DNA from: WAOL01 sp964399035
Lineage (GTDB): Archaea; Thermoproteota; Thermoprotei_A; Sulfolobales; NBVN01
Direction: 5' to 3'
NCBI GenBank assembly: GCA_964399035.1
Contig: CAYNPH010000009.1
Coordinates: 62,001-126,000, forward strand
Length of the DNA: 64,000 nucleotides
Shown here piece by piece: positions 1 through 7,303 of this stretch. A program made the position numbers and the translations under genes. Positions within the stretch are counted from its first letter, which is position 1. Each line of letters begins with the position of its first letter. The notes under the pieces were generated by a model. It saw only the letters and a program-made list of their open reading frames with translations, ran no database searches and was not told the DNA's origin.

Positions 1-183
1 GAGGAACGCTTCAAGAAGTTACTGAAGGAATTAGAGGAAGGAACCGTATTCAGAAAGAAAGAGAAGGTATGGTGGGTCTGCAGGAAATGCGGTTACGTCC
101 ATTACGGTAATGAACCACCGGAAAAGTGTCCATCATGTGGCCATGCACGCAACTACTTCCAGGTTAAATGCGAAGAGTATTAG
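1..183 (+). CDS. Rubrerythrin, C-terminal fragment (gene starts before window)
   Basis: The first 60 codons are open from base 1 and stop at TAG 181-183. The visible part ends in a rubredoxin-like metal site, CRKCGY followed by CPSCGH, which is the FeS4 knuckle pair at the C-terminus of rubrerythrins. Rubrerythrins are cytoplasmic non-haem iron peroxidases protecting anaerobes from hydrogen peroxide. The di-iron four-helix bundle lies upstream of the window, so a shorter rubredoxin-domain protein cannot be excluded. A non-coding stretch with a small hairpin (AGTAGA/TCTACT, 288-302) separates it from the next gene. Confidence 0.75.
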   Translation, partial: EERFKKLLKELEEGTVFRKKEKVWWVCRKCGYVHYGNEPPEKCPSCGHARNYFQVKCEEY

Positions 184-388
184 ACTTCAACACATTTTAC
201 CCTAGATTTTTTATCAAGACGTTTTATGCATTAAAGATAATCCTTACCTAGAAACCTAGGTTACCGCATAGTTGTTTATTGAAGAACAGTAGAGATTCTA
301 CTAATCAGAATTGTTAGAATGTTCTCAACTTTATTTGTAATAATCTTTATTTATGGATACCTTAGTAGTGATTCCGTGGGGCGTCTCT

Positions 389-916
389 ATGAAGATACCT
401 CAAGACATTAGAGAGACTCTCGAACCTGATGAGAGCGTGATTTGGAGCGATAAACCATTAAGGACACCTTTTATACTTAAGGGCATAGTATTCGCGATTA
501 TTGGAATACCGTGGATAGCTTTACCATTAATAATCATTATCAAGGCATCACCGAAAATCTTACTTAATCCTGAGATACTATTATTCATGATCTTCTGGTA
601 CGGCATATCAATATTGGTGTTCTTTGCATCACCTCTGTACTCACTACTCGTTTGGAAAAACGTGTATTACGTCCTAACAAATAGGAGGCTCATTGTTAGG
701 AAAGGCTTAGTAGGGATAGATTATGACACTCTTAACCTCGACTTAATTCAACAAGTGAATCTAAACGTAGGTTTCTGGGATAAGAAATACGGGACTGGTA
801 CATTAATAGTTCAGGCCACGGGAGTACGTCCCATAAGCCTTTACGCAGTGAGAGAACCTAGGAAGGTTTATGAAGTCATCAATAGAGCGGTAAGGGAGAT
901 CAAGGAACATTCGTGA
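389..916 (+). CDS. PH-domain (YdbS/bPH2-type) membrane protein
   Basis: This small protein of 175 residues has an N-terminal cytosolic segment, two hydrophobic segments at roughly residues 35-55 and 62-85, and a C-terminal bacterial/archaeal PH-like domain recognisable from YYVLTNRRLIVRKGL and the following alternating strand pattern. Members of this family are integral membrane proteins of unknown biochemical role. I chose ATG 389 because the protein then begins MKIPQDI; an in-frame ATG at 353 would add 12 residues that do not look conserved. No operon partner is evident: it is followed by an untranslated region holding a guide RNA candidate. Confidence 0.6.
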   Translation: MKIPQDIRETLEPDESVIWSDKPLRTPFILKGIVFAIIGIPWIALPLIIIIKASPKILLNPEILLFMIFWYGISILVFFASPLYSLLVWKNVYYVLTNRRLIVRKGLVGIDYDTLNLDLIQQVNLNVGFWDKKYGTGTLIVQATGVRPISLYAVREPRKVYEVINRAVREIKEHS

Positions 917-1040
917 TGTTATTGATTTCCCGTTTGGAATTGACTGTCAGCTGAGACAGGTTTCTTCACCCCTTGGGGTCATTCCTCGTCTCTCATCATT
1001 CAGTGTGTTACTTATTAGCGGGTTAGATATCTGTTGTGTT

Positions 1041-1099
1041 GAGTGATGATACGACGGTCTCCTGACCTTCGGGGGTGATGTGTCTTCTCTTCACTGAGG
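1041..1099 (+). ncRNA. Box C/D guide sRNA candidate
   Basis: The intergenic region before reverse gyrase contains all four boxes in order: C box GTGATGA at 1043-1049, a 12-base guide, D' box CTGA at 1062-1065, C' box GTGATGT at 1075-1081, a second 12-base guide and D box CTGA at 1094-1097. Guides of 12 bases are the normal archaeal length. The D'-C' spacer is nine bases and can fold into a small hairpin closed over TTCG, longer than the usual 3-5 bases. Such RNAs direct 2'-O-methylation by fibrillarin-Nop5-L7Ae; fibrillarin and Nop5 are encoded at 60.5-62.5 kb of this window. Confidence 0.65.
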
Positions 1100-1160
1100 T
1101 TTTCTTTCGAAGGAAATCCTTTATTAGAACGTTTTAAGCCCTCATAACTTGAGGTCGGGT

Positions 1161-4100
1161 ATGACGCTTAGGGGAGAAGTTAAGGAGGCTGACCTCCTAG
1201 TCTACGGTCGGGCTTGCCCCAACTGTGGAGGGTTCGTGAGTGATAGGCGTTTAGGGGAGGGCTTACCCTGCTCTTCATGCTTACCTGAACCCCCTGCTAA
1301 ACCCTCAGTTCGCGAGGTTTGCAGGAGGCTTAGGGAACTCGGCACGCTTAAAGCGTATAAGGCGTTATATGAGATTACCCGTACCTATGATGAGATTTGT
1401 GATTTCTTTAAGAAGTGCGTCGGTAATGACCCGTGGAGTATTCAGAGATTGTGGATCAAGCGAATAGCTAAGAAGGCTTCGTTCGCGATGATAGCGCCTA
1501 CGGGCGTCGGTAAGACAACGTTTGGTGCTGTCGTAGCACTCTACCTAGCTATGAGGGGACATAAATCATACTTCATAGTTCCCACGACAGCACTGGCTAT
1601 GCAACTTGAGAGAAAGCTTGAGGAGATGTCCTCGAGGGCAGGAATAGTCGTTAGGTTTGTCGCGATTCACTCAAAGCTCAAGAAGCGTGAAAGGGAAGCA
1701 CGAGAGAAGGCCTTAGAGGATCCGCAGGGATTCGACATACTCGTGACTACCTCAAACTACCTACTCCGTAACCCGGATAAAATACTCAAGCACGACTTCA
1801 AATTCATCTTCGTTGATGATGTCGACGCAATACTGAAGGGATCTAAGGCCATAAACTACGTGCTTCAATTACTAGGGTTCACCGAAAAAGACTTAGAGCG
1901 CGCATTACAGGCCATCAAGCTTAAGAGGGAACTCGTGTTCAGGGGAGAGAACGCTAAGCTCCTAGAGAAGCTCAATCAGATAGAGGAGGCGCTCGAGCGT
2001 AGGAGGCGGAGAGTGGATAAGGTACTAATAATAGCGTCAGCTACAGGTAATCCACGCGGCACTAGGGTTAAGCTGTTCAAAGAACTCCTGGGCTTTGAGA
2101 TTGGTGCTAGGCCTGAGTTCATACGTAACATCGTGGATACCTACAAGTACCCAGAGAACGACATTAGGGAGATGATCCTACAGTTAGTTAAGAAGCTTGG
2201 TAGGGGTGGCTTAATATACGTCCCTATAGACAAGGGTGTGGACTACGCTATAGAGGTAGCGGAGTACCTTAAGGAACGGGGAGTTAGGGCGGCAGCCGTC
2301 CACAGCAGGAACGTCGCAGCCATAGACGAGTTTGCTAACGGAGAACTCGACGTGTTAGTAGGTGTAGCCACATATTACGGGATACTCGTTAGAGGTATTG
2401 ATCTGCCCGAAGTAATTCGTTACGCAATATTCGCAGGACCTCCGAGGCATAAAATAAACCTCAGACTAGAAGGCGTGAAGCCCCAGGATGTCCTTAGGCT
2501 ACTCCCTCTCGTTAGGGATGCTGTAGAGGACAGCGAGCAACGACGCATGATAGACGCCCACATCGTCAGGCTGAGGAGGTACTTAAGGAGAGCAGGGATG
2601 GCCTTAATTCAGGTACTTAATGAGGTACTCGAAGGCAAGCGCGAACCAACAACCGTTGCTGAGAAAGAATTCATGGAGGCCTACCAACTACTTAAGGATC
2701 TCCTAACTAAGCCCGAAATCCTCGAAGCAATTCGCCGAAACCCCAACGTAGCAGTCTACGAGGAGGATGGTAACCTATACGTACTAATACCGGACGCACC
2801 AACCTACATCCAAGCAAGCGGTAGGACGTCAAGGCTCTACTTGGGGGGCATAAGCAAGGGTCTCTCAGTAGTGATAGTAGATGACGAGAGAATACTTAAC
2901 GGGCTTGAGAGAAGATTGCGTTGGATGATTGATGACTTCAAGTTCATACCGCTAGATGAGGTACACCTAGATGAAGTGCTATCGGAAATAGATAGGACTA
3001 GGGAGTTAATACGCAGGATAAGGGAAGGACGAATCCCACGTGAAGTAATAGGTAAGGAAGGACCCCTAAAGCTAAAGACAGCCCTCCTAGTGGTTGAGTC
3101 TCCAAATAAGGCGAGAACCATAGCTAAATTCTTCGGCAGGCCAAGCGTCAGGGAATATGGTCGTCTGAAGGTCTATGAAGCTAACCTAGGAAACTATACC
3201 CTGCTCATAACGGCTAGCGGTGGACATATCTACGACTTAGTCACGGAGCTGAAGGAGGAGCTCCCCGCAATTCACGGCATAGTTTGCCGTAAATTAGATG
3301 GTGAGCACGGACCTAGGTTCGTGCCCGTCTACACTACGCTTAAGAGATGCAATAACTGCGGCCATCAGTTCACGGTGGAGCTGGACGAGCGAAACCCGCG
3401 ATGCCCCTACTGCGGGTCAACTAACGTGATGGACTCTGTCAGGGCTGTTGAGGCGTTAAGGGATGTAGCGCTGGAAGTGGACGAAGTCTTGGTCGGGACA
3501 GATCCTGATACTGAAGGAGAGAAGATAGCGTTCGATATAACTAACGTAGTGCTCCCAGTAAACAGGAACGTATACAGGGTGGAGTTCCATGAAGTAACAA
3601 GAAGGGCCATTATTAACGCTGTGAATAACCCCAGAAAGATAAACTACGACCTAGTCAAGGCACAGCTAGTCAGGAGGATAGAGGATAGGTGGATAGGCTT
3701 CTCACTCTCACGTAAATTGCAGACGGAATTCTGGCAGGACTTCTGTAAGAGGAAGCTGAAGGCGCTCCTTAAGGCTAAGAAGGACCAGAAGGAAGGTGCA
3801 CGCATAGACAAAAGAATACTGAACTATCTTGAGCGTTACGCTAAGCTCTGTAAAACCAACCCTAAGGAATACAGGAACCTCAGTGCCGGGAGAGTGCAGA
3901 CACCTGTCCTTGGCTGGATAATAGACGCGTATGACCGCCACATGAAGTCAAGGACACTCTTCCTAATACTGCGGCTTGAGGAGTTAAGGTTAGAGATACC
4001 GATACCGGAAGATAAGCGGCGGAAGATACACCCAAGCAAGGTCAAGGCCGTCATAGCGGAGGTAAAGTACGAGGAAATCACGGAAACCCAGGTTAACCCG

Positions 4101-5078
4101 CTACCCCCATATACGACCGACTCCGCACTCTACGACATCTCTTCAAGGTACGGCATCCCAGCACCTAGGGCTATGCAGATACTGCAGGATCTGTTCGAGC
4201 TAGGTTTCATAACGTACCATAGAACGGACAGTACGAGGGTCTCGGATGTCGGCATAGGCGTCGCTAAGGAATACATGAAGGAAAAGTTTGGCGATAAGTT
4301 CGAGGACTACTTCCAGCCCAGAACATGGGGTGAGGGAGGGGCTCATGAGTGTATAAGACCCACTAGGCCCATCGATGCAGAGACCTTAAGGAACCTGATT
4401 AATGAAGGAATCATAGAACCCGTGAGGAGGCTAACTCGCGCACACTTTGCCGTGTACGACCTAATATTTAGGAGGTTCATGGCCTCCCAAACGAAACCTG
4501 CGATCGTGAAGAAGGCGAAAGGCGTAGCTAAGGTAACGGTATTACTTAACGATGGCACTACTGTGAGGCTTGAGCCCCTGAACTTCGAGACTTACTCCGA
4601 AGTAATATTTAATGGTTTCACAGTGTTTTACAGGTATTTCAACGTGCGTCGATTACCCGAGGAAGGAAAATATGTTATCAGTAGCGGATTCACGCTTAAG
4701 GAATGGTACCGTGAACCCTTACATACCCAGGCGTCACTTATACGGGAAATGAAGGAGAAGGAGATAGGTAGGCCTAGTACGTATGCCAAGATAGTAGATA
4801 CGCTCTTCAAAAGGCATTACGTGGCCTACATCGCGGTGAAAGAGAAAGGAGGGAGGCGCGAGTTAGGTATAGTGCCATTACCACTAGGTAGGGAAGTCTA
4901 CTCGTACCTGCAGTCAAACTACGAAAAGTTAGTTAGTGAAGAAAGAACAAGGTTCCTTGAGAGGAGAATGAAGGAAGTCGAGGAAGGAAAGGCTAAGTAT
5001 GAAGAATTACTTAATGAGTTGTATGATGAATTAAGACAGTTTAAGATTGTGGAGGGCGAATGCTTTGAGCACGGGTAG
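1161..5078 (+). CDS. rgy: Reverse gyrase
   Basis: This enzyme introduces positive supercoils into DNA using ATP and is the hallmark of hyperthermophiles. The N-terminal half is an SF2 helicase-like domain: zinc finger CPNC...CSSC (residues 19-40), Walker A APTGVGKT (about 112), and a VDDVD box (about 217). The C-terminal half is a type IA topoisomerase: Toprim domain opening with VVESPNKART (about 642), an inserted second zinc finger CNNC...CPYC (about 730), the Toprim acidic triad region TDPDTEGE (about 780), and the catalytic tyrosine in FITYHRTDS (about 1018). About 1305 residues, slightly long for the family but with no sign of an intein. ATG 1161 is preferred over TTG 1149 because GAGGT at 1151-1155 lies just ahead of it. 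Confidence 0.97.
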   Translation: MTLRGEVKEADLLVYGRACPNCGGFVSDRRLGEGLPCSSCLPEPPAKPSVREVCRRLRELGTLKAYKALYEITRTYDEICDFFKKCVGNDPWSIQRLWIKRIAKKASFAMIAPTGVGKTTFGAVVALYLAMRGHKSYFIVPTTALAMQLERKLEEMSSRAGIVVRFVAIHSKLKKREREAREKALEDPQGFDILVTTSNYLLRNPDKILKHDFKFIFVDDVDAILKGSKAINYVLQLLGFTEKDLERALQAIKLKRELVFRGENAKLLEKLNQIEEALERRRRRVDKVLIIASATGNPRGTRVKLFKELLGFEIGARPEFIRNIVDTYKYPENDIREMILQLVKKLGRGGLIYVPIDKGVDYAIEVAEYLKERGVRAAAVHSRNVAAIDEFANGELDVLVGVATYYGILVRGIDLPEVIRYAIFAGPPRHKINLRLEGVKPQDVLRLLPLVRDAVEDSEQRRMIDAHIVRLRRYLRRAGMALIQVLNEVLEGKREPTTVAEKEFMEAYQLLKDLLTKPEILEAIRRNPNVAVYEEDGNLYVLIPDAPTYIQASGRTSRLYLGGISKGLSVVIVDDERILNGLERRLRWMIDDFKFIPLDEVHLDEVLSEIDRTRELIRRIREGRIPREVIGKEGPLKLKTALLVVESPNKARTIAKFFGRPSVREYGRLKVYEANLGNYTLLITASGGHIYDLVTELKEELPAIHGIVCRKLDGEHGPRFVPVYTTLKRCNNCGHQFTVELDERNPRCPYCGSTNVMDSVRAVEALRDVALEVDEVLVGTDPDTEGEKIAFDITNVVLPVNRNVYRVEFHEVTRRAIINAVNNPRKINYDLVKAQLVRRIEDRWIGFSLSRKLQTEFWQDFCKRKLKALLKAKKDQKEGARIDKRILNYLERYAKLCKTNPKEYRNLSAGRVQTPVLGWIIDAYDRHMKSRTLFLILRLEELRLEIPIPEDKRRKIHPSKVKAVIAEVKYEEITETQVNPLPPYTTDSALYDISSRYGIPAPRAMQILQDLFELGFITYHRTDSTRVSDVGIGVAKEYMKEKFGDKFEDYFQPRTWGEGGAHECIRPTRPIDAETLRNLINEGIIEPVRRLTRAHFAVYDLIFRRFMASQTKPAIVKKAKGVAKVTVLLNDGTTVRLEPLNFETYSEVIFNGFTVFYRYFNVRRLPEEGKYVISSGFTLKEWYREPLHTQASLIREMKEKEIGRPSTYAKIVDTLFKRHYVAYIAVKEKGGRRELGIVPLPLGREVYSYLQSNYEKLVSEERTRFLERRMKEVEEGKAKYEELLNELYDELRQFKIVEGECFEHG

Positions 5079-5898
5079 GGGGTACCGCAGGGTAGTACTT
5101 GCAGTGGCCCGCATGAACCTAGATGTTGGGACTAGGGAGTTCGTCCGCAAAACGGACGAGATAACCCAACACCTAAGTAATAGGGTCTCGGCCCTCCTAC
5201 TGTCGCCACCTGTCTTCCCACTTTATGAAACGCTCATAGGAAAGCGAAGATACGGTAACTACAGAAGTAACCTTAAAACGTTAGTGAATAGGCTCTCCTC
5301 GATATCCCGGCGTAGAGGCATAACTCTTGTGCTAACTCCGGTTCTCCGGCGAGCCGGTAATAAACTCTATTTAAGTAACGTGCTAATACCTTCGGTAGGA
5401 CCGCCTATATTTCGGGGGAAAAGCGTCATACCTATATCAAGTAAGGTCTCCGGGAGCCCGAACATAGAAATGATCACCATAGAGAACGTAAACATATGTT
5501 TCGCCATACTCAACGACTTGGAAGTTCCTGAGGTTATGAGGGCATACGCATTTCTTGGCGGTGACGCGATCGTTGCTGTATCTCCTCCCATAATTACGCG
5601 CAGACGCCCAGAGATGACGTTGATGCTTGCCGCTGCGAGAGCCAGCGAAAACGACGTACCGATCATAGGAATTGGCGGGTACGCAGAGAACGGAAGTATT
5701 CAGCAACCAACGTTCATAATAGAGAGGGATGGACATGTTGCCGAGGTTGCTAGGGAAGCTGAGCCAGACATATTCGAGGTCGAGGTACCTTCCATAGGTA
5801 GGAGACCCCAACCTGACATAGCTAGAAAATACCTAAAGTTCGTTAGGGATTACATCGTGAGAAACTACGAAGTTCTAAAGAAGTACCTAATTTTCTAA
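5065..5898 (+). CDS. Nitrilase-fold protein, probably catalytically degenerate
   Basis: The start TTG 5065 overlaps the end of reverse gyrase by 14 bases and has GGAGGG eight bases upstream (an in-frame TTG at 5047 lies further up). The 277-residue protein has the strand and helix order of the carbon-nitrogen hydrolase (nitrilase) superfamily; the segment ILNDLEVPEVMRAYAFLGG corresponds to the family signature around the catalytic cysteine (CYDLRFPE-like), and PIIGIGGYAENG to a later strand. The cysteine position is leucine here, and the usual glutamate and lysine of the Glu-Lys-Cys triad are not recognisable. It may therefore be a non-catalytic relative. Translational coupling to reverse gyrase suggests co-expression. 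Confidence 0.5.
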   Translation: MSTGRGYRRVVLAVARMNLDVGTREFVRKTDEITQHLSNRVSALLLSPPVFPLYETLIGKRRYGNYRSNLKTLVNRLSSISRRRGITLVLTPVLRRAGNKLYLSNVLIPSVGPPIFRGKSVIPISSKVSGSPNIEMITIENVNICFAILNDLEVPEVMRAYAFLGGDAIVAVSPPIITRRRPEMTLMLAAARASENDVPIIGIGGYAENGSIQQPTFIIERDGHVAEVAREAEPDIFEVEVPSIGRRPQPDIARKYLKFVRDYIVRNYEVLKKYLIF

Positions 5899-5964
5899 CC
5901 TTAAGGAAATACACTATCATGATCACGCTTATAGTTGCTTTAACACAAGACTCTAGGGTGCAAA

Positions 5965-6327
5965 GTGTTGAGTACCTCCGGTATTGGTAAAGCAATCAAG
6001 GTTAGAGTGAAGAGTATAAACGACTTAGTACGCATGGCGGCATCAAGCATTGCCATGGGTCAACCCACGTACATGCTACGTTATGAGGAGGAGGGGAGAG
6101 TACTTTACGGTATAATGGCCGTTTTCAGGGACTTCTATAAGTATTACGGGGTGCCGCTCTTCTACTACTTCATTGATGAAGATAATGTCGTGCCTAAGGA
6201 GGCAAACTATGCATTACTACGCAGTAGCGACACCGAGGAGAGAATAGAGTTTTCAAAAGCCGCGAAGACGGGTTACGTAATAGTTCCCATCATTAACATC
6301 GCTGAAATGCCAGACTTCTTAGAGTAA
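5965..6327 (+). CDS. Conserved hypothetical protein (about 120 residues)
   Basis: I do not recognise a named family. The protein is soluble, mixed charge, with no membrane segment, and contains an aromatic stretch FRDFYKYYGVPLFYYFIDED (residues about 52-71) and a hydrophobic C-terminal strand YVIVPIINI. GTG 5965 with AGGGTG a few bases upstream is a plausible start; TTG 5968 is an alternative. It sits alone between the reverse gyrase operon and tRNA-Lys, on the same strand. Single-copy small proteins of this kind are common in crenarchaea; no function is proposed. Confidence 0.6.
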   Translation: MLSTSGIGKAIKVRVKSINDLVRMAASSIAMGQPTYMLRYEEEGRVLYGIMAVFRDFYKYYGVPLFYYFIDEDNVVPKEANYALLRSSDTEERIEFSKAAKTGYVIVPIINIAEMPDFLE

Positions 6328-6356
6328 TCACTCGGTACGCTAAAGCGTCCAAATAA

Positions 6357-6368
6357 TCTTTAAAAATC
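6357..6368 (+). promoter_or_regulatory. Probable TATA box of tRNA-Lys
   Basis: The sequence TCTTTAAAAATC ends about 24 bases before the first base of the tRNA, the spacing expected for an archaeal TATA box and a transcript starting at or just before the mature 5' end. Confidence 0.5.
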
Positions 6369-6391
6369 CCAACTCCCCAAAATTACGGGAA

Positions 6392-6488
<97 letters not shown>

Positions 6489-6567
6489 CACCCTCCACCT
6501 TCTGTAGCTGTAGTTCCCTCCCAAATGATCGATGGTAATACTTAATTCCTAGAGAGGATCAACGATT

Positions 6568-6634
6568 AAGTGGATGACGTAAGATCGCCGGCTGACGTAA
6601 TGATGACGGCTCGTGTTACCGACACCTACTTAAA
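6568..6634 (+). ncRNA. Possible second box C/D sRNA
   Basis: In the 272-base gap after tRNA-Lys, CTGA (6592-6595) and ATGATGA (6600-6606) have the exact D'-C' arrangement with a four-base spacer. An imperfect C box (TGGATGA, 6571-6577) lies 14 bases upstream and an imperfect D box (CCGA, 6619-6622) lies 12 bases downstream. The flanks TTAAGTGG and CCTACTTAA can pair as a terminal stem with one bulge. The internal boxes are perfect but the outer ones deviate, so this is tentative. Confidence 0.35.
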
Positions 6635-6760
6635 GAAGGCTAATAATCCCGTATTTAAAACCAGTAGCCCTCGATAATACCTTAACAAAGGAAGTCTAAC
6701 TTCGTATTATTAGGTTACCGATATATGTTCCGTTACGAACCCAGAGTTTAGGGAGGGAAG

Positions 6761-7303
6761 ATGTCGGAAGATAGTGTGAAGCTCGCGGAACTCTATCACA
6801 TGCTGTCACCCATACGTGTGGCCGTACTTAGGGATCTAGGTAAAATACGCGTGGAGGGCGGATGGGAAACCTACCAACGCGGTGATGAAGCTGGAATACC
6901 TTATTGGATAGCAACGTTTCTTGAAAAAAGAGGAGACGTCGAGATTAGGGAGACTAGGCTAACAGATACCGACATAGGCAAGTACTTAATGATAGAACGG
7001 AGAATAAAGGGAGGATCATTTCACCCATTAAGGGAACGGTTCTACTTAGAAGCTAGGGAATTAATAAGGAGGCTTAAGAAGGAGGGGGAAGGGAAGCCAG
7101 AGAACATTCTGAGGATAGTGAAGGCAGAGGGGAACCTAAGTGACATAGTTAGGATAAGATTAAGGAAGATACTTAGTGCCGCATTCTTGAGCACTAAGAT
7201 AGATGAAATCATAGAAAAACTCTTACCAGAAGAGAGGGGGCTTCTCCTAGAGCTTAGCATTATAATCCAAAAATGGTTCAACGAGGTGACTAGAGTTGAC
7301 TAG
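6761..7303 (+). CDS. gins23: GINS complex subunit (Gins23-like)
   Basis: The 180-residue protein precedes and overlaps mcm by eight bases, the same arrangement as the Gins23-MCM pair of Sulfolobus. GINS is a tetrameric replication factor that joins MCM and a RecJ-like Cdc45 at the fork (CMG-like helicase). Visible traits are an N-terminal B-domain-like part with EAGIPYWIATFLE (about residues 43-55; the PYW-type motif is typical of the Psf2/Psf3 group) followed by a helical A domain. A strong GGGAGG is placed just before ATG 6761. The sequence diverges strongly across GINS proteins, so the assignment rests largely on the neighbour plus length and motif. Confidence 0.8.
   Translation: MSEDSVKLAELYHMLSPIRVAVLRDLGKIRVEGGWETYQRGDEAGIPYWIATFLEKRGDVEIRETRLTDTDIGKYLMIERRIKGGSFHPLRERFYLEARELIRRLKKEGEGKPENILRIVKAEGNLSDIVRIRLRKILSAAFLSTKIDEIIEKLLPEERGLLLELSIIIQKWFNEVTRVD

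Noticed and set aside
5437..5811. A 124-residue open frame on the minus strand inside the nitrilase-like gene
   Set aside because: It lies fully antisense to a gene with clear family pattern and has Ser/Tyr-rich shadow-like composition.
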